In this document: positions 1-8,452 of the stretch, in pieces | Position numbering within the stretch: the first letter of the stretch is position 1 | How the letters are laid out: every line of letters begins with the position of its first letter | Source of the DNA: Rhizobium sp. Q54 | GTDB lineage: Bacteria; Pseudomonadota; Alphaproteobacteria; CADEGL01 | Reading direction: 5' to 3' | NCBI GenBank assembly: GCA_945860095.1 | Contig: CAMAPP010000019.1 | Span: 1 to 34,849 of the forward strand | DNA length: 34,849 nt | Notes under the pieces: model-generated | What the model saw: the letters and a program-made list of their open reading frames with translations, nothing else | Database searches by the model: none | What the model was told of the DNA's origin: nothing | Translations under genes and position numbers: made by a program

Positions 1-319
1 GCCCCATGTCGAGCAAGCCCTTGGCGACCGACTGGCCCGGATTCTCATCGTCGCGATAGCTTACCGCGGGCAGGCCATAGGCGTTGTCGGTCGCGTTTTC
101 GATCTCAAGCTGTCGGGTCACCATCAGACGCGTGCCGTCGCGCGCCGCGATGAGGGCCTGCGGGAAGGAATGAAACCCCGTCGTCTCGTAACCCGTCAGC
201 CAATAATGGCTTTCTGGTCCTGCCAGCACGATGGCATCGAGCCCCTTCTCCTCGAGACGGGCCTTGAGACGCGCGGCGCGCGCGTCGTATTCGGCGGACT
301 TGAACGGCAGAGCGAGCAT
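1..319 (-). CDS. M24 creatinase/aminopeptidase P-type hydrolase, N-terminal part
   Basis: The gene is cut by the left edge; only its first 106 codons are present, beginning at an ATG read leftwards from 319. A strong GGGAG ribosome site lies just upstream. The visible part is the N-terminal creatinase-type domain, with the pattern GLDAIVLAGPES followed by YWLTGYETTGF. This matches the start of the complete M24-fold protein at 27179-28381 (GLDALFVRGPEN, TYLTGYETPGY), so the two are paralogues. The catalytic C-terminal pita-bread domain lies outside the window, so it cannot be seen whether metal ligands are kept. It follows the M20 peptidase by 24 bp on the same strand and is probably co-transcribed. 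Known relatives include Xaa-Pro peptidases, creatinase and ectoine hydrolase; the substrate is not determinable. Confidence 0.85.
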   Translation of the reverse strand, partial: MLALPFKSAEYDARAARLKARLEEKGLDAIVLAGPESHYWLTGYETTGFHSFPQALIAARDGTRLMVTRQLEIENATDNAYGLPAVSYRDDENPGQSVAKGLLDMG

Positions 320-343
320 GGTTTACTCCCGGATTTTTGCGGA

Positions 344-1690
344 TCAAGCCTTGCCAAGCGAATGAAAGACGTTCGCGCTCATCTTGATCGCCTGGATGAA
401 CAATTCGACGACCATGTTCTCGTTGGGCGCGTGATTGTGTTCGTCCCAATTGGCGTAGGCGCTCCAGATACACGGAATCCCCAGGCCCTCGACGAAGGCA
501 TATTGCGGGATGCTGCCGCCCAGGGCCGGCAAGACCACCGGCTCCTGACCCGTGGCCTCGCGTAGCGCCGCGACGATGGGTGCCACGAAATTATTGCCCG
601 AGGACGTGCGCGAGGGCTTCATGGTGTCGTGCACCACGATCTCGACATCGCCGAAGCCGCGCGCGTCGAGATGGCGGCGCACCAGGGCCATGATCTTGTC
701 CGGCGATTGATCGGCCACCAGGCGAATGTCCATCTTCGCGGTCGCCGTGGCCGGAACGATGTTCTTGATGCCCTCGCCGCCATGGCCGCTGACCAGGCCC
801 GAGATATTGAGCGTCGGGCGGTACATGACCCGCTCGTGATATTCGCGCGCCGCCATGGTGTCGAGTTCGGGCACCGCGAGTTCCTTGCCCATCTTCGCGC
901 CGTCGAAACCAAGGGCGCCGAGAAGACGAAAATCTTCCTCGCCCATCGGGCGGATATCGTCGTGGAAGCCCTCGATGGCGACCGTGCCCTTGGCGTCGCG
1001 CATGGAGGACAGCGCATCGAGCAGACGCCATCCCGGATTGGGCACCACATTGCCGCGATTGCCCGAATGGACGTCGCGGTTGGCGGTGCGAACTTTGAGC
1101 TCGAAACCGATCACGCCGCGGCAGCCGAGATAAATGGTCGGGCGGTTGGATTCGTGGCGCGGACCGTCGGCGGCGAAACACACATCTGCCTGCAACATCT
1201 CGCGATGGTCGCGGACGAACCCGGGTAGGCTGGTGCTGCCGGTTTCCTCCTCGCCTTCGAGCACGAATTTGATCGGCGCCGAAGTCTTCCCGCAGGCGCG
1301 CAAGGCCTCGACCGCCTTGATGTGGGCCATGTGCTGCGCCTTGTTGTCGCCGACCCCGCGCGCGAAGATTCGCCCGTCGCGCTCGGTTGGCTCGAAGGGC
1401 GGACTCGTCCAACTTCCGACATCGTCGGCGGGCATGACGTCGTAATGGCCGTAAACAAGGACGGTCGGCGCGCCCTGATTTCCGGCGAGTTCGCCGTAAA
1501 CCATGGGATTGCCGGACGACGGCATGAGCCGGGTCTTAAATCCCACCTCGGATAACGCGCCCGTCAATTTCTCGGCGCAGACACGGACCGCGGCCGCGTC
1601 GGTGGCCACGCTCGGAATACGCAGAAACGCCTTGAGTTCGGCGATGAAGCGGTCGCGATTGGCGTCGATATAGCGATAGACGTCGTCCAT
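344..1690 (-). CDS. M20 family metallopeptidase (dipeptidase-like)
   Basis: A 448-residue protein of the M20 (ArgE/DapE/CNDP-like) family, which are cytosolic di-zinc hydrolases that cleave dipeptides or N-acyl amino acids. The ligand set is complete: His82 and Asp84 in GHYDV, bridging Asp115 in GVGDNK, the catalytic and ligand glutamates near 147-149 in EGEEETGS, Asp175 in FAADGP, and His420 in HAPNEN. The lid-domain motif NRDVHSGNRG is also present. Length is normal for the dipeptidase branch. The ATG at 1690 is preceded by GGAGG four bases upstream, and an almost identical second copy of that ribosome-site segment lies 18 bp further up. The partial M24 hydrolase follows 24 bp downstream, suggesting a two-gene unit that processes peptide-like or amide substrates. 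The exact substrate is unknown. Confidence 0.93.
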   Translation of the reverse strand: MDDVYRYIDANRDRFIAELKAFLRIPSVATDAAAVRVCAEKLTGALSEVGFKTRLMPSSGNPMVYGELAGNQGAPTVLVYGHYDVMPADDVGSWTSPPFEPTERDGRIFARGVGDNKAQHMAHIKAVEALRACGKTSAPIKFVLEGEEETGSTSLPGFVRDHREMLQADVCFAADGPRHESNRPTIYLGCRGVIGFELKVRTANRDVHSGNRGNVVPNPGWRLLDALSSMRDAKGTVAIEGFHDDIRPMGEEDFRLLGALGFDGAKMGKELAVPELDTMAAREYHERVMYRPTLNISGLVSGHGGEGIKNIVPATATAKMDIRLVADQSPDKIMALVRRHLDARGFGDVEIVVHDTMKPSRTSSGNNFVAPIVAALREATGQEPVVLPALGGSIPQYAFVEGLGIPCIWSAYANWDEHNHAPNENMVVELFIQAIKMSANVFHSLGKA

Positions 1691-1720
1691 CTTTCCTCCA
1701 GGATCCGGCTTCCCTCCAGG
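1691..1720 (-). repeat. Duplicated Shine-Dalgarno segment upstream of the M20 gene
   Basis: Read on the minus strand, CCTGGAGGAAAG (1691-1702) directly abuts the M20 start codon, and CCTGGAGGGAAG (1709-1720) lies 18 bp upstream. They agree at 11 of 12 positions. Only the proximal copy is correctly placed to start the gene at 1690. The distal copy may be a remnant of a small tandem duplication. The rest of the divergent gap to 1829 shows no confident promoter. Confidence 0.6.
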
Positions 1721-1829
1721 GCCCGGAGTTTAGCATCAAGGCACGATGTTCCAAACGGCCCCGGAACCGGCCGAAATCCTCGCCCCAATGCCTTGCCGCC
1801 GCCTCCCCGCCTCTGCCATGCTTGGCGTC

Positions 1830-3149
1830 ATGAGCGACGTGGTCACGCCCGATTTCTCCGATACGCCCGTGTGGTGGAACGACACCCCACCGCGCGCGCT
1901 GCCCCTAACTCCGCTGCCCGCCAGCACAGATGTCGCGGTGATCGGCTCGGGATATACCGGGCTGTCCGCCGCCCTCACGCTTGCGCGCGGCGGGCGCGGT
2001 GTGCATGTCCTCGAAGCCGAACATCCCGGCTACGGCGCCAGCACGCGCAATTCCGGCTATGTCGGCTTTCAATTACGCAACAAGCTGGTGCCGCTCATGG
2101 AGCGCATCGGCGCGGCACCAGCCCTCGCCATGGCGCGCGAGGCCATCGCCGCTCACCGTCATGTCGTCGCCTTCATCGAGCGCGAGCAAATCGCCTGCAA
2201 GTTCAATTATTGCGGCCGATACATCCCGGCGCACACCCCCGAAGTCCTCGAATCCTTGAAACGCGAGGCCGAGCTCATGACCCGCGAATTCGGCATCGCA
2301 GCCGAGGCCGTGCCCAAATCGCGCGAGCGCGAGGAGATCGGCACGGATTTTTTTCATGGCGGACTGCGGGTCGAAATGTCGGGCGCGCTGCATCCGGGCC
2401 TATACCACGCGGGCCTGCTTGATCGCACCTTGGCCTCGGGCGCCGTGGTCCACGCCCATACCCCCGCGACCGAAATCGAGCGCTTGCGCGAAGGGCGGTT
2501 TCGCGTGACCACCGCGCGCGGCCCGATCGAGGTCGGTGCCGTGATCCTCGCCACCAATGGCTATACCGGCAAAGGCGCGCCCTGGCTCGCGCGGCGGATG
2601 ATTCCGGTCAATGCGGGCGTGTCCATCTCGGAGCCGCTGTCCGACGAGCGCATCGCGAGCGTCATGCCCAAGGGCCGGACGACCATCGACACCCGGCACA
2701 ATCCCTTGTCGTTCCGCGTCTATCCCGGCGGCGGTCGCATCCAGTTTTCGGCGGCGCGCGGTCTGTTCGCGCGCGACCACCGGCAAAAGGCGCGCGAGAT
2801 GCACGCGGCCTTCGTCGCCGTGTTCCCGCACATGAACGACATGCGCATCGCCCATTGCTGGACCGGGCAGATGGGCTTCACCTTCGACGAGCTGCCCCAT
2901 ATCGGCCTTCACGACGGCGTGCATTACGCCATGGGCTATTGCGGCTCGGGCGTCCATATGGCGAGTTGGCTCGGACACAAACTCGGCCTGCGCGTGCTCG
3001 GCTCGCCCGATGCCGCGACCGCCTTCGACGGCCGCGAACTCCAATCGCGCTGGTATTATCGCGGCCGGCCGTGGTTCCTGCCGGCCTATGTGCATTGGAC
3101 CAATTTCAAGGACAAACGGGATTTGGCGCGGGCGCGCCGCTCCACCTAG
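1830..3149 (+). CDS. FAD-dependent oxidoreductase, DAO family (array member 1)
   Basis: A 439-residue DAO-type flavoprotein (PF01266 family, which includes gamma-glutamylputrescine oxidase PuuB, sarcosine oxidases and amino-acid oxidases). The N-terminal VWWNDT segment (residues 14-19) precedes the FAD-binding GSGYTG at 39-44, then an acidic LEAEHPGYGAS with RNSGYVG. Near the C-terminus are the family's second FAD-contact region (MGYCGSGVHMASW) and the tail RPWFLPAYVHW. Members of this family oxidise C-N bonds of amines or N-substituted amino acids with FAD, often releasing H2O2. An ATG at 1818 is also in frame; 1830 is preferred because homologous neighbours start at a similar distance from the FAD motif. 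No clear ribosome site is visible for either. It is closest in motifs to the next gene and heads a five-gene tandem array. Substrate unknown. Confidence 0.9.
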   Translation: MSDVVTPDFSDTPVWWNDTPPRALPLTPLPASTDVAVIGSGYTGLSAALTLARGGRGVHVLEAEHPGYGASTRNSGYVGFQLRNKLVPLMERIGAAPALAMAREAIAAHRHVVAFIEREQIACKFNYCGRYIPAHTPEVLESLKREAELMTREFGIAAEAVPKSREREEIGTDFFHGGLRVEMSGALHPGLYHAGLLDRTLASGAVVHAHTPATEIERLREGRFRVTTARGPIEVGAVILATNGYTGKGAPWLARRMIPVNAGVSISEPLSDERIASVMPKGRTTIDTRHNPLSFRVYPGGGRIQFSAARGLFARDHRQKAREMHAAFVAVFPHMNDMRIAHCWTGQMGFTFDELPHIGLHDGVHYAMGYCGSGVHMASWLGHKLGLRVLGSPDAATAFDGRELQSRWYYRGRPWFLPAYVHWTNFKDKRDLARARRST

Positions 3150-3180
3150 AAAAAACGCGCGCGCGAACGAGGGAACACCG

Positions 3181-4494
3181 ATGGCCGACAATATCTTCGC
3201 CCCGGGCTTCAAGACCGATCCCTATTGGTGGGACGCGGCACCGCGCCCCAAACTCGAACTCGCCCCCCTGCCTGCGGAATCCGATGTGGTAATCGTGGGT
3301 TCGGGCTACACGGGCACCTCGTCCGCCCTCACCCTCGCGCGCGCGGGGCGCAAGGCGCTCATCCTCGAGGCCGAGGATCCGGGCTACGGCGCGTCCTCGC
3401 GCAATGCCGGCTATGTCGGGCGAATGTTGTGGCACAAATTCGGACCGCTCGAGCGCAAGCTCGGACCCGCCGCCGCAGCCAAGTTGGCGGACGACGCGGT
3501 CGAGTCCCATCGCTATCTCACGACGCTCATCGAACAGGAGCAAATCGCTTGCGGCTACGTGAATTGCAGCCGCTTCATCGGTGCGCGCACGCAAGGCCAT
3601 TTCGACCATTTCGCCGAAGACCTGGCGATGTTTGCGCGCGTGGGCCTGAACATCCAGGCGGACATGATCCCGCGCTCGGCGCAAGGCAAGGAAATCGGCA
3701 GCGAAAAATTTTACGGCGGCATGTTGCTGCACGGCACGGGATCGCTGCACCCGGGGCTGTACCATCTGGGCCTGCTCGACCGCGCGCGCCGTTCGGGCGC
3801 CGGGATCGCCGCGCATGCGCGCGTGACCGGCATCGAACGGGGCAAGGACGGCAAGTTCACCGTCCATACCGAACGCGGTAATGTCCGCGCCAATGACGTG
3901 ATCGTCGCGACCAACGCCTATTCGGACAAAGGGGTCGGCTGGTACCGCCGCCGCCTGGTGCCGGTCAAATTGTTCCAAGTCGCAACCGAGCCCTTATCGC
4001 CGCAATTGCTGAACCGGTTGATGCCGGGCGGGCGCACGCTCATCGATTCGCTGATGAACATCACCTGGATTCGTCTGTCACCGGATAACACCCGCCTCAT
4101 CATCGGCGGACGCACCGGCGTCGAGGAAGGCGGCGCCAAGGGTAAGGCCCTAAAGCTTCACGCCGATGCGAGCGAGATTTTTCCCGAACTCGCCGATGTG
4201 AAACTGACCCATTCCTGGGAGGGCCAGTGCGCGTTCAGTTTCGACAAGCTGCCCCATATCGGCGTGCACGACGGGGTGAACTACGCCATGGGCTATTGCG
4301 GCGTCGGCCTGCCGATGGCCACCTGGATGGGCCACAGGCTCGGCTTGAAACTTCTCGGCAAGGTCGAGGGCGCGACACCCTTCGACGGGCGGAGATTCCC
4401 GACCCGCCCCTTCTATAATGGCGAGCCGTGGTTCCTACCGGCGATGATGGCCTATTACGATTTCAAGGATCGCATCGAGTTGTGGCGCGGCTAA
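3181..4494 (+). CDS. FAD-dependent oxidoreductase, DAO family (array member 2)
   Basis: A 437-residue DAO-family flavoprotein. YWWDAA (15-20) precedes GSGYTG at 40-45, followed by LEAEDPGYGAS and RNAGYVG. It shares with member 1 the C-terminal LPHIG.HDGV.YAMGYCG region and the GEPWFLPA tail, so the two form one subgroup. In both, a Cys occupies a position that is Ser, Asn or Gln in members 3-5 (GYCG versus GYSG/GYNG/GYQG). The frame is open further upstream into the previous gene, but the ATG at 3181 has a good ribosome site (GAGGGAA) and restores the family N-terminus. It lies 31 bp after member 1, so the two are likely co-transcribed. Oxidation of an amine or N-alkyl amino acid is the expected chemistry; the substrate is not known. 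Confidence 0.92.
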   Translation: MADNIFAPGFKTDPYWWDAAPRPKLELAPLPAESDVVIVGSGYTGTSSALTLARAGRKALILEAEDPGYGASSRNAGYVGRMLWHKFGPLERKLGPAAAAKLADDAVESHRYLTTLIEQEQIACGYVNCSRFIGARTQGHFDHFAEDLAMFARVGLNIQADMIPRSAQGKEIGSEKFYGGMLLHGTGSLHPGLYHLGLLDRARRSGAGIAAHARVTGIERGKDGKFTVHTERGNVRANDVIVATNAYSDKGVGWYRRRLVPVKLFQVATEPLSPQLLNRLMPGGRTLIDSLMNITWIRLSPDNTRLIIGGRTGVEEGGAKGKALKLHADASEIFPELADVKLTHSWEGQCAFSFDKLPHIGVHDGVNYAMGYCGVGLPMATWMGHRLGLKLLGKVEGATPFDGRRFPTRPFYNGEPWFLPAMMAYYDFKDRIELWRG

Positions 4495-4504
4495 CGTCCG
4501 AGCC

Positions 4505-5794
4505 ATGAACGATATCGGGGAGTCCGGCCAGCCGCCTTCCTTGTGGGCCGCGACCGCCACGCCCGCGCCCCCAACGGGTCCCCTCGACGGCGCGGCCGAT
4601 GCCGATGTCGTCGTCGTGGGCGCGGGCCTGACCGGTTGTTCGACCGCCCTGCACTTGGCCGAACGCGGCACGAGCGTCATCCTGCTTGAGGCGCACGAAA
4701 TCGGCTCGGGCGCGTCGGGGCGCAATATGGGCCTCGTCAATCCGCATTTTCGTGTACTGCCCACCCAAGTCTCCGCGCTTCTGGGCGAGGAATTGGGCGG
4801 GCGCATGAATGCGGTCTTCGCCGCCGGCGGCGACACGGTCTTCGGGCTCATCAAGCGCCACGAAATTTCATGCGACGCCGTACGCACCGGCAATATCGAG
4901 GCGAGCTTCACCAAGCGCGGCCTTGCCGAGTTGCGCGCGACGCACGACGAACGCCTAAGCCTCGGCGCGCCGTTTCAATGGCTCGAGCGCAATACCCTCG
5001 CCGAGATGACCGGCTGCGAGCGTTACGCGGGCGGCTATATCGATCGCGGCGCAGGCGGCATTCAGCCGCTGTCCTATGTCCGGGGTCTCGCGCGCGCGGC
5101 GCTGGGCAAGGGCGCGCGCATCCATACCCGCAGCGCCGTGAACACCATCGCCAAGCTGGGGGATCTGTGGCGCGTGACGACCGACCGGGGCCAGGCCACC
5201 GCGCGCCATGTCGTGGTGGCGGCCGACGCCTACACCGAAGGCGTCATGCCGGAAATCCGGGCGGCCATGGTGCCGATGTGGACCCATATCGGCGCGAGCG
5301 AACCGCTTTCGCCCAATCTCCGCCGAACCATCATGCCGGGCGGTCAATCGCTCGGCGACAACGCGACGGTGCCGCGCTATTACCGCATCGACCGCGACGG
5401 CCGGCTTGTCGTCGTGACTTTAGGCCGAGCGGCCCGGTCCGTGCTCTCGCCGCTAAGCGATTGGGATCGAAAAGCCATGTCCTGGGCCTTTCCGCACACA
5501 GGCGCGCCCAAGATCGTCTATCGCTGGCAAGGCGTGCTCGGCATCAGCCCCAACCATCTGCCGTTCGTCCACGAACCCGAACCGAGTTTCCACGTGCCGC
5601 TCGGCTATTCCGGGCGCGGCATCACGTCCGCGACCGTGATGGGGAAGATTCTGGCCGATCGCATCCTGGGTCAGCCAAGCGGGGAATGTCCCGTGCCGCT
5701 TTTTCCCCTTGCGCCCGCGCCGTATCGCTTGTTGCATGGGCTGTATTTTCGTGCCGCTCTTTATGCGGGCCGCCTTGTCAGCATGGTGCGTTAA
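4505..5794 (+). CDS. FAD-dependent oxidoreductase, DAO family (array member 3)
   Basis: A 429-residue DAO-family flavoprotein beginning 10 bp after member 2. The N-terminus carries SLWAAT (12-17) and then GAGLTG at 39-44, LEAHEIGSGAS and GRNMGLVN. The mid region has the RGAGGIQPLSYVRGLARAA signature seen also in members 4 and 5, and the C-terminal FAD region is GYSGRGI. The SLWxAT / QPLSxARG / GYxGRGI combination defines a second subgroup (members 3-5), closest in my reading to the PuuB-like or NAD(P)/FAD-dependent amine oxidase branch. The stop codon overlaps the next start as TAATG, implying translational coupling. No signal peptide is seen, so it is probably cytosolic. Confidence 0.92.
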   Translation: MNDIGESGQPPSLWAATATPAPPTGPLDGAADADVVVVGAGLTGCSTALHLAERGTSVILLEAHEIGSGASGRNMGLVNPHFRVLPTQVSALLGEELGGRMNAVFAAGGDTVFGLIKRHEISCDAVRTGNIEASFTKRGLAELRATHDERLSLGAPFQWLERNTLAEMTGCERYAGGYIDRGAGGIQPLSYVRGLARAALGKGARIHTRSAVNTIAKLGDLWRVTTDRGQATARHVVVAADAYTEGVMPEIRAAMVPMWTHIGASEPLSPNLRRTIMPGGQSLGDNATVPRYYRIDRDGRLVVVTLGRAARSVLSPLSDWDRKAMSWAFPHTGAPKIVYRWQGVLGISPNHLPFVHEPEPSFHVPLGYSGRGITSATVMGKILADRILGQPSGECPVPLFPLAPAPYRLLHGLYFRAALYAGRLVSMVR

Positions 5795-7077
5795 TGGCCA
5801 ATGAACCGCCCCTCCAAGCCTCTCTCTGGCACGCCACGGCCGCGCCCGCGCCCGCAACACAGCCATTCGTGGGTGACCGGACTGCCGATGTCGCCATTGT
5901 CGGCGCCGGGTTCACGGGCTGTTCCGCCGCCCTGCACCTTGCCGAGAAGGGCGTCAATGTCACCGTGCTGGAAGCCGAGCAGATCGGTTGGGGCGGCTCG
6001 GGACGCAATGCCGGCCTCGTCAATGCGGGCATGTGGCTCGACCCGTCGGAAGTGATTCGCCTTCTCGGCCCCGTGTACGGGCCGCGAATCCTCGATGCGC
6101 TCGACGCCGCGCCGGAATTGGTCGATCGCCTCGCCAAGCGCCACGACATGGCCTGCGATATCGTGCCCAAGGGCGTGATCCGCGGCGCGCACAATCACAA
6201 GGCCCTTGGCGGTCTGATCGAACACGCGCGCCAATGGCGCGAACGCGGCGCCAATGTCGAGGTTTACGACCGCACCGCCTTCGCCAAGCTGACCGGCAGC
6301 AACCACTATGTCGGCGGCATCGTCGATCACCGCAGCTTTTCCATTCAGCCCTTGTCGTATGCGCGGGGCTTGGCGCGTGCCGCCATCGCCGCCGGCGCGA
6401 ATTTGCACGAAGGCGCGCGCGTGACCGCGGTCGAGAGCGCGAACGGAAAATGGCGGCTTAAGACCGCGGCGGGCGTGCTTACGGCCGACAAGATGATCAT
6501 GGCCACCAATGCCTATTCCGACGGCCTGTGGCCCGGCATGCGCGAGACGATCATTCCCATCGGTTGCTACATGTACGCGACCGAGCCCCTGAGCGAGAAC
6601 GTCCGGCAATCGATCTTGCCGGGCAAGCGTGCGCTCTACGACGCCCAACCCTCGATGGTCTTCGCCCGCTACGACCGCGACTATCGCTTGATCGTCGGCA
6701 GCCTCGGCTATCTGCCGTCGGGCGAGATGGTCTCGCCGCGCTCCTGGGCGCAGCGCACCTTGCGCTATCTGTTCCCGCAGCTCGGCGAGCAGACATTCTC
6801 CCATGCCTGGGCCGGGACCATCGGCTTTACGTCCGATCATCTGCCGCGCATCTACGAGCCCGCCCCCGGCGTTCACATGGTGCTGGGGTATAACGGGCGC
6901 GGCATCGGCCCCGGAACCTATTGGGGCAAGACCTTGGCGGATCGCGTGCTCGGAATGCCGGCGTCCGACTTCGCCCTTCCCGTCTCGCCCGTGAAGGCGG
7001 CGCCTTTCCGAGGGCTGCGATCGAGATTCTATGAAACCGCGTTCAGCGCCTATCGCTTGCGGAGCCTGTTCCAATAA
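5794..7077 (+). CDS. FAD-dependent oxidoreductase, DAO family (array member 4)
   Basis: A 427-residue DAO-family flavoprotein. The start ATG at 5794 shares one base with the previous stop (TAATG); the frame stays open far upstream inside member 3, but only this start gives the expected N-terminus SLWHAT (10-15) and GAGFTG at 37-42. Further motifs are LEAEQIGWGGS, GRNAGLVN, FSIQPLSYARGLARAA and the C-terminal GYNGRGIGPGTYWG. Spacing within the array (1-base overlap before, 16 bp after) indicates co-translation with its neighbours. It belongs to the subgroup with members 3 and 5. The reaction is inferred to be FAD-dependent oxidation of an amine-type substrate; the specific compound is unknown. 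Confidence 0.92.
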   Translation: MANEPPLQASLWHATAAPAPATQPFVGDRTADVAIVGAGFTGCSAALHLAEKGVNVTVLEAEQIGWGGSGRNAGLVNAGMWLDPSEVIRLLGPVYGPRILDALDAAPELVDRLAKRHDMACDIVPKGVIRGAHNHKALGGLIEHARQWRERGANVEVYDRTAFAKLTGSNHYVGGIVDHRSFSIQPLSYARGLARAAIAAGANLHEGARVTAVESANGKWRLKTAAGVLTADKMIMATNAYSDGLWPGMRETIIPIGCYMYATEPLSENVRQSILPGKRALYDAQPSMVFARYDRDYRLIVGSLGYLPSGEMVSPRSWAQRTLRYLFPQLGEQTFSHAWAGTIGFTSDHLPRIYEPAPGVHMVLGYNGRGIGPGTYWGKTLADRVLGMPASDFALPVSPVKAAPFRGLRSRFYETAFSAYRLRSLFQ

Positions 7078-7093
7078 GCCCGGCCATGGCGCC

Positions 7094-8404
7094 ATGACGC
7101 TCGACCAGGTGCTTCTCCGCGACGATCACGATCTTTCGACGGCGATCTGGGCGGCAACGGCGATTGCCGCACCACCCACCCCTTCCCTTGCCGGAAATGT
7201 TCGGGCGGATGTCGCCATCGTGGGCGGTGGCTATACCGGGCTGTCCGCGGCCTTGCACCTGGCGGAGCGCGGAACCAAGGCGGTCGTGCTCGAGGCCAAG
7301 GAGCCCGGCTGGGGTGCCTCGGGGCGCAATTTCGGCCAAGTCATCGCGGGACTGAAGCTCGACCCCGATGCGATGGACGCGCATTTTGGCCGCGAAATCG
7401 GCACCGTCGTCCGAAATCTGTCGGGCGGCGCGCCGGATTATCTTTTCGATATCGTCCGCCGTTACGCCATCGATTGCGACGCGAATCAATCGGGCTGGAT
7501 TCAACCCGCGCACGCGCGCATTGGCCTGCGCCAAGTCGAATCGCGCGCCGCCCAATGGTCGAAGCACGGCGTCAAGGTCGCGCTATTGGACCGGGCGCGC
7601 ACGGCCGAGCTTGTCGGCGCCGAAGGCTATCTCGGCGCCTGGCTCGATCCGCGCGGCGGCGGCGTGCAGCCGCTTTCGCTTGCCCGGGGCCTTGCGCGCG
7701 CGGCGATTGGGCTGGGCGTGGCCGTTCACGGCGATACGCGGGTCGTGCGTATCGTGCGCCAAGGAACGGATTGGCGGCTGACCGCCGCGAACGGCGCCAC
7801 GGTCACTGCCGCGAACGTCATCCTCGCGACGAACGCCTATTCCGACGATCTGTGGCCCGGGCTCAGGCGCTCCATCGTTCCCGTTCGCCCGTTCTTGGTG
7901 GCGAGCGCGCCGCTTGGCGAGAACGCGCGGCGAAATATCTTTCCTCACGGCCATGTCGGCTCGGACACCAAGCGCATGCTGTCCTATTTCCGCGTGGAGC
8001 GGACGGGCCGCTTGCTCATGGGCGGGCGCGGTTCCGTCGGCCATGGCCGGGGAGCGGGTATTTACGAGCAATTGCGCGAAGACACGCGGCGGATTCTCCC
8101 TTGGCTCGGCGAGGTCAAATGGGAATATGCCTGGTCGGGCTGGATTGCCTTCACCAAGGACCATCTGCCCCATTTGCACGAGCTCGCGCCCGGAGTTCAC
8201 GCGGGCCTGGGCTATCAGGGGCGCGGCATTGCGATGGCGCTCGTCATGGGGCGCGAACTCGCGCGGCGCGCAACCGAACGCAAGGTCGAGGGCGGCTGGC
8301 CCATTGTGCGGCTGCAGCCCCTGGCGCTTCACGCCCTGCGCAAACCCGTGCTCCATGGGATTCGCGCCTATTGGCGCCTTCGGGATAAACTCGACGCGCG
8401 TTGA
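7094..8404 (+). CDS. FAD-dependent oxidoreductase, DAO family (array member 5)
   Basis: A 436-residue DAO-family flavoprotein. AIWAAT (17-22) precedes GGGYTG at 44-49, then LEAKEPGWGAS, GRNFGQV, GGVQPLSLARGLARAA and the C-terminal GYQGRGIAMALVMG. The frame is open 63 bp further upstream inside member 4, but the ATG at 7094 is chosen because it follows the previous stop by 16 bp and keeps the usual spacing to the FAD motif. It completes the five-gene array and is followed by a dioxygenase. Each of the five copies is full length with an intact dinucleotide-binding motif, so none looks like a decaying duplicate. The substrate cannot be inferred. Confidence 0.92.
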   Translation: MTLDQVLLRDDHDLSTAIWAATAIAAPPTPSLAGNVRADVAIVGGGYTGLSAALHLAERGTKAVVLEAKEPGWGASGRNFGQVIAGLKLDPDAMDAHFGREIGTVVRNLSGGAPDYLFDIVRRYAIDCDANQSGWIQPAHARIGLRQVESRAAQWSKHGVKVALLDRARTAELVGAEGYLGAWLDPRGGGVQPLSLARGLARAAIGLGVAVHGDTRVVRIVRQGTDWRLTAANGATVTAANVILATNAYSDDLWPGLRRSIVPVRPFLVASAPLGENARRNIFPHGHVGSDTKRMLSYFRVERTGRLLMGGRGSVGHGRGAGIYEQLREDTRRILPWLGEVKWEYAWSGWIAFTKDHLPHLHELAPGVHAGLGYQGRGIAMALVMGRELARRATERKVEGGWPIVRLQPLALHALRKPVLHGIRAYWRLRDKLDAR

Positions 8405-8452
8405 TCCCTTTTCGGCCGCCGGGCCGAGGAATAAGATGGACGGGAAATGACC

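Noticed and set aside
5791-7095. 434-codon open frame on the minus strand opposite array member 4
   Set aside because: It is antisense to a clear FAD oxidoreductase, has low-complexity Gly/Arg/Ala-rich translation and no family motif. Long antisense frames are expected in GC-rich coding DNA.
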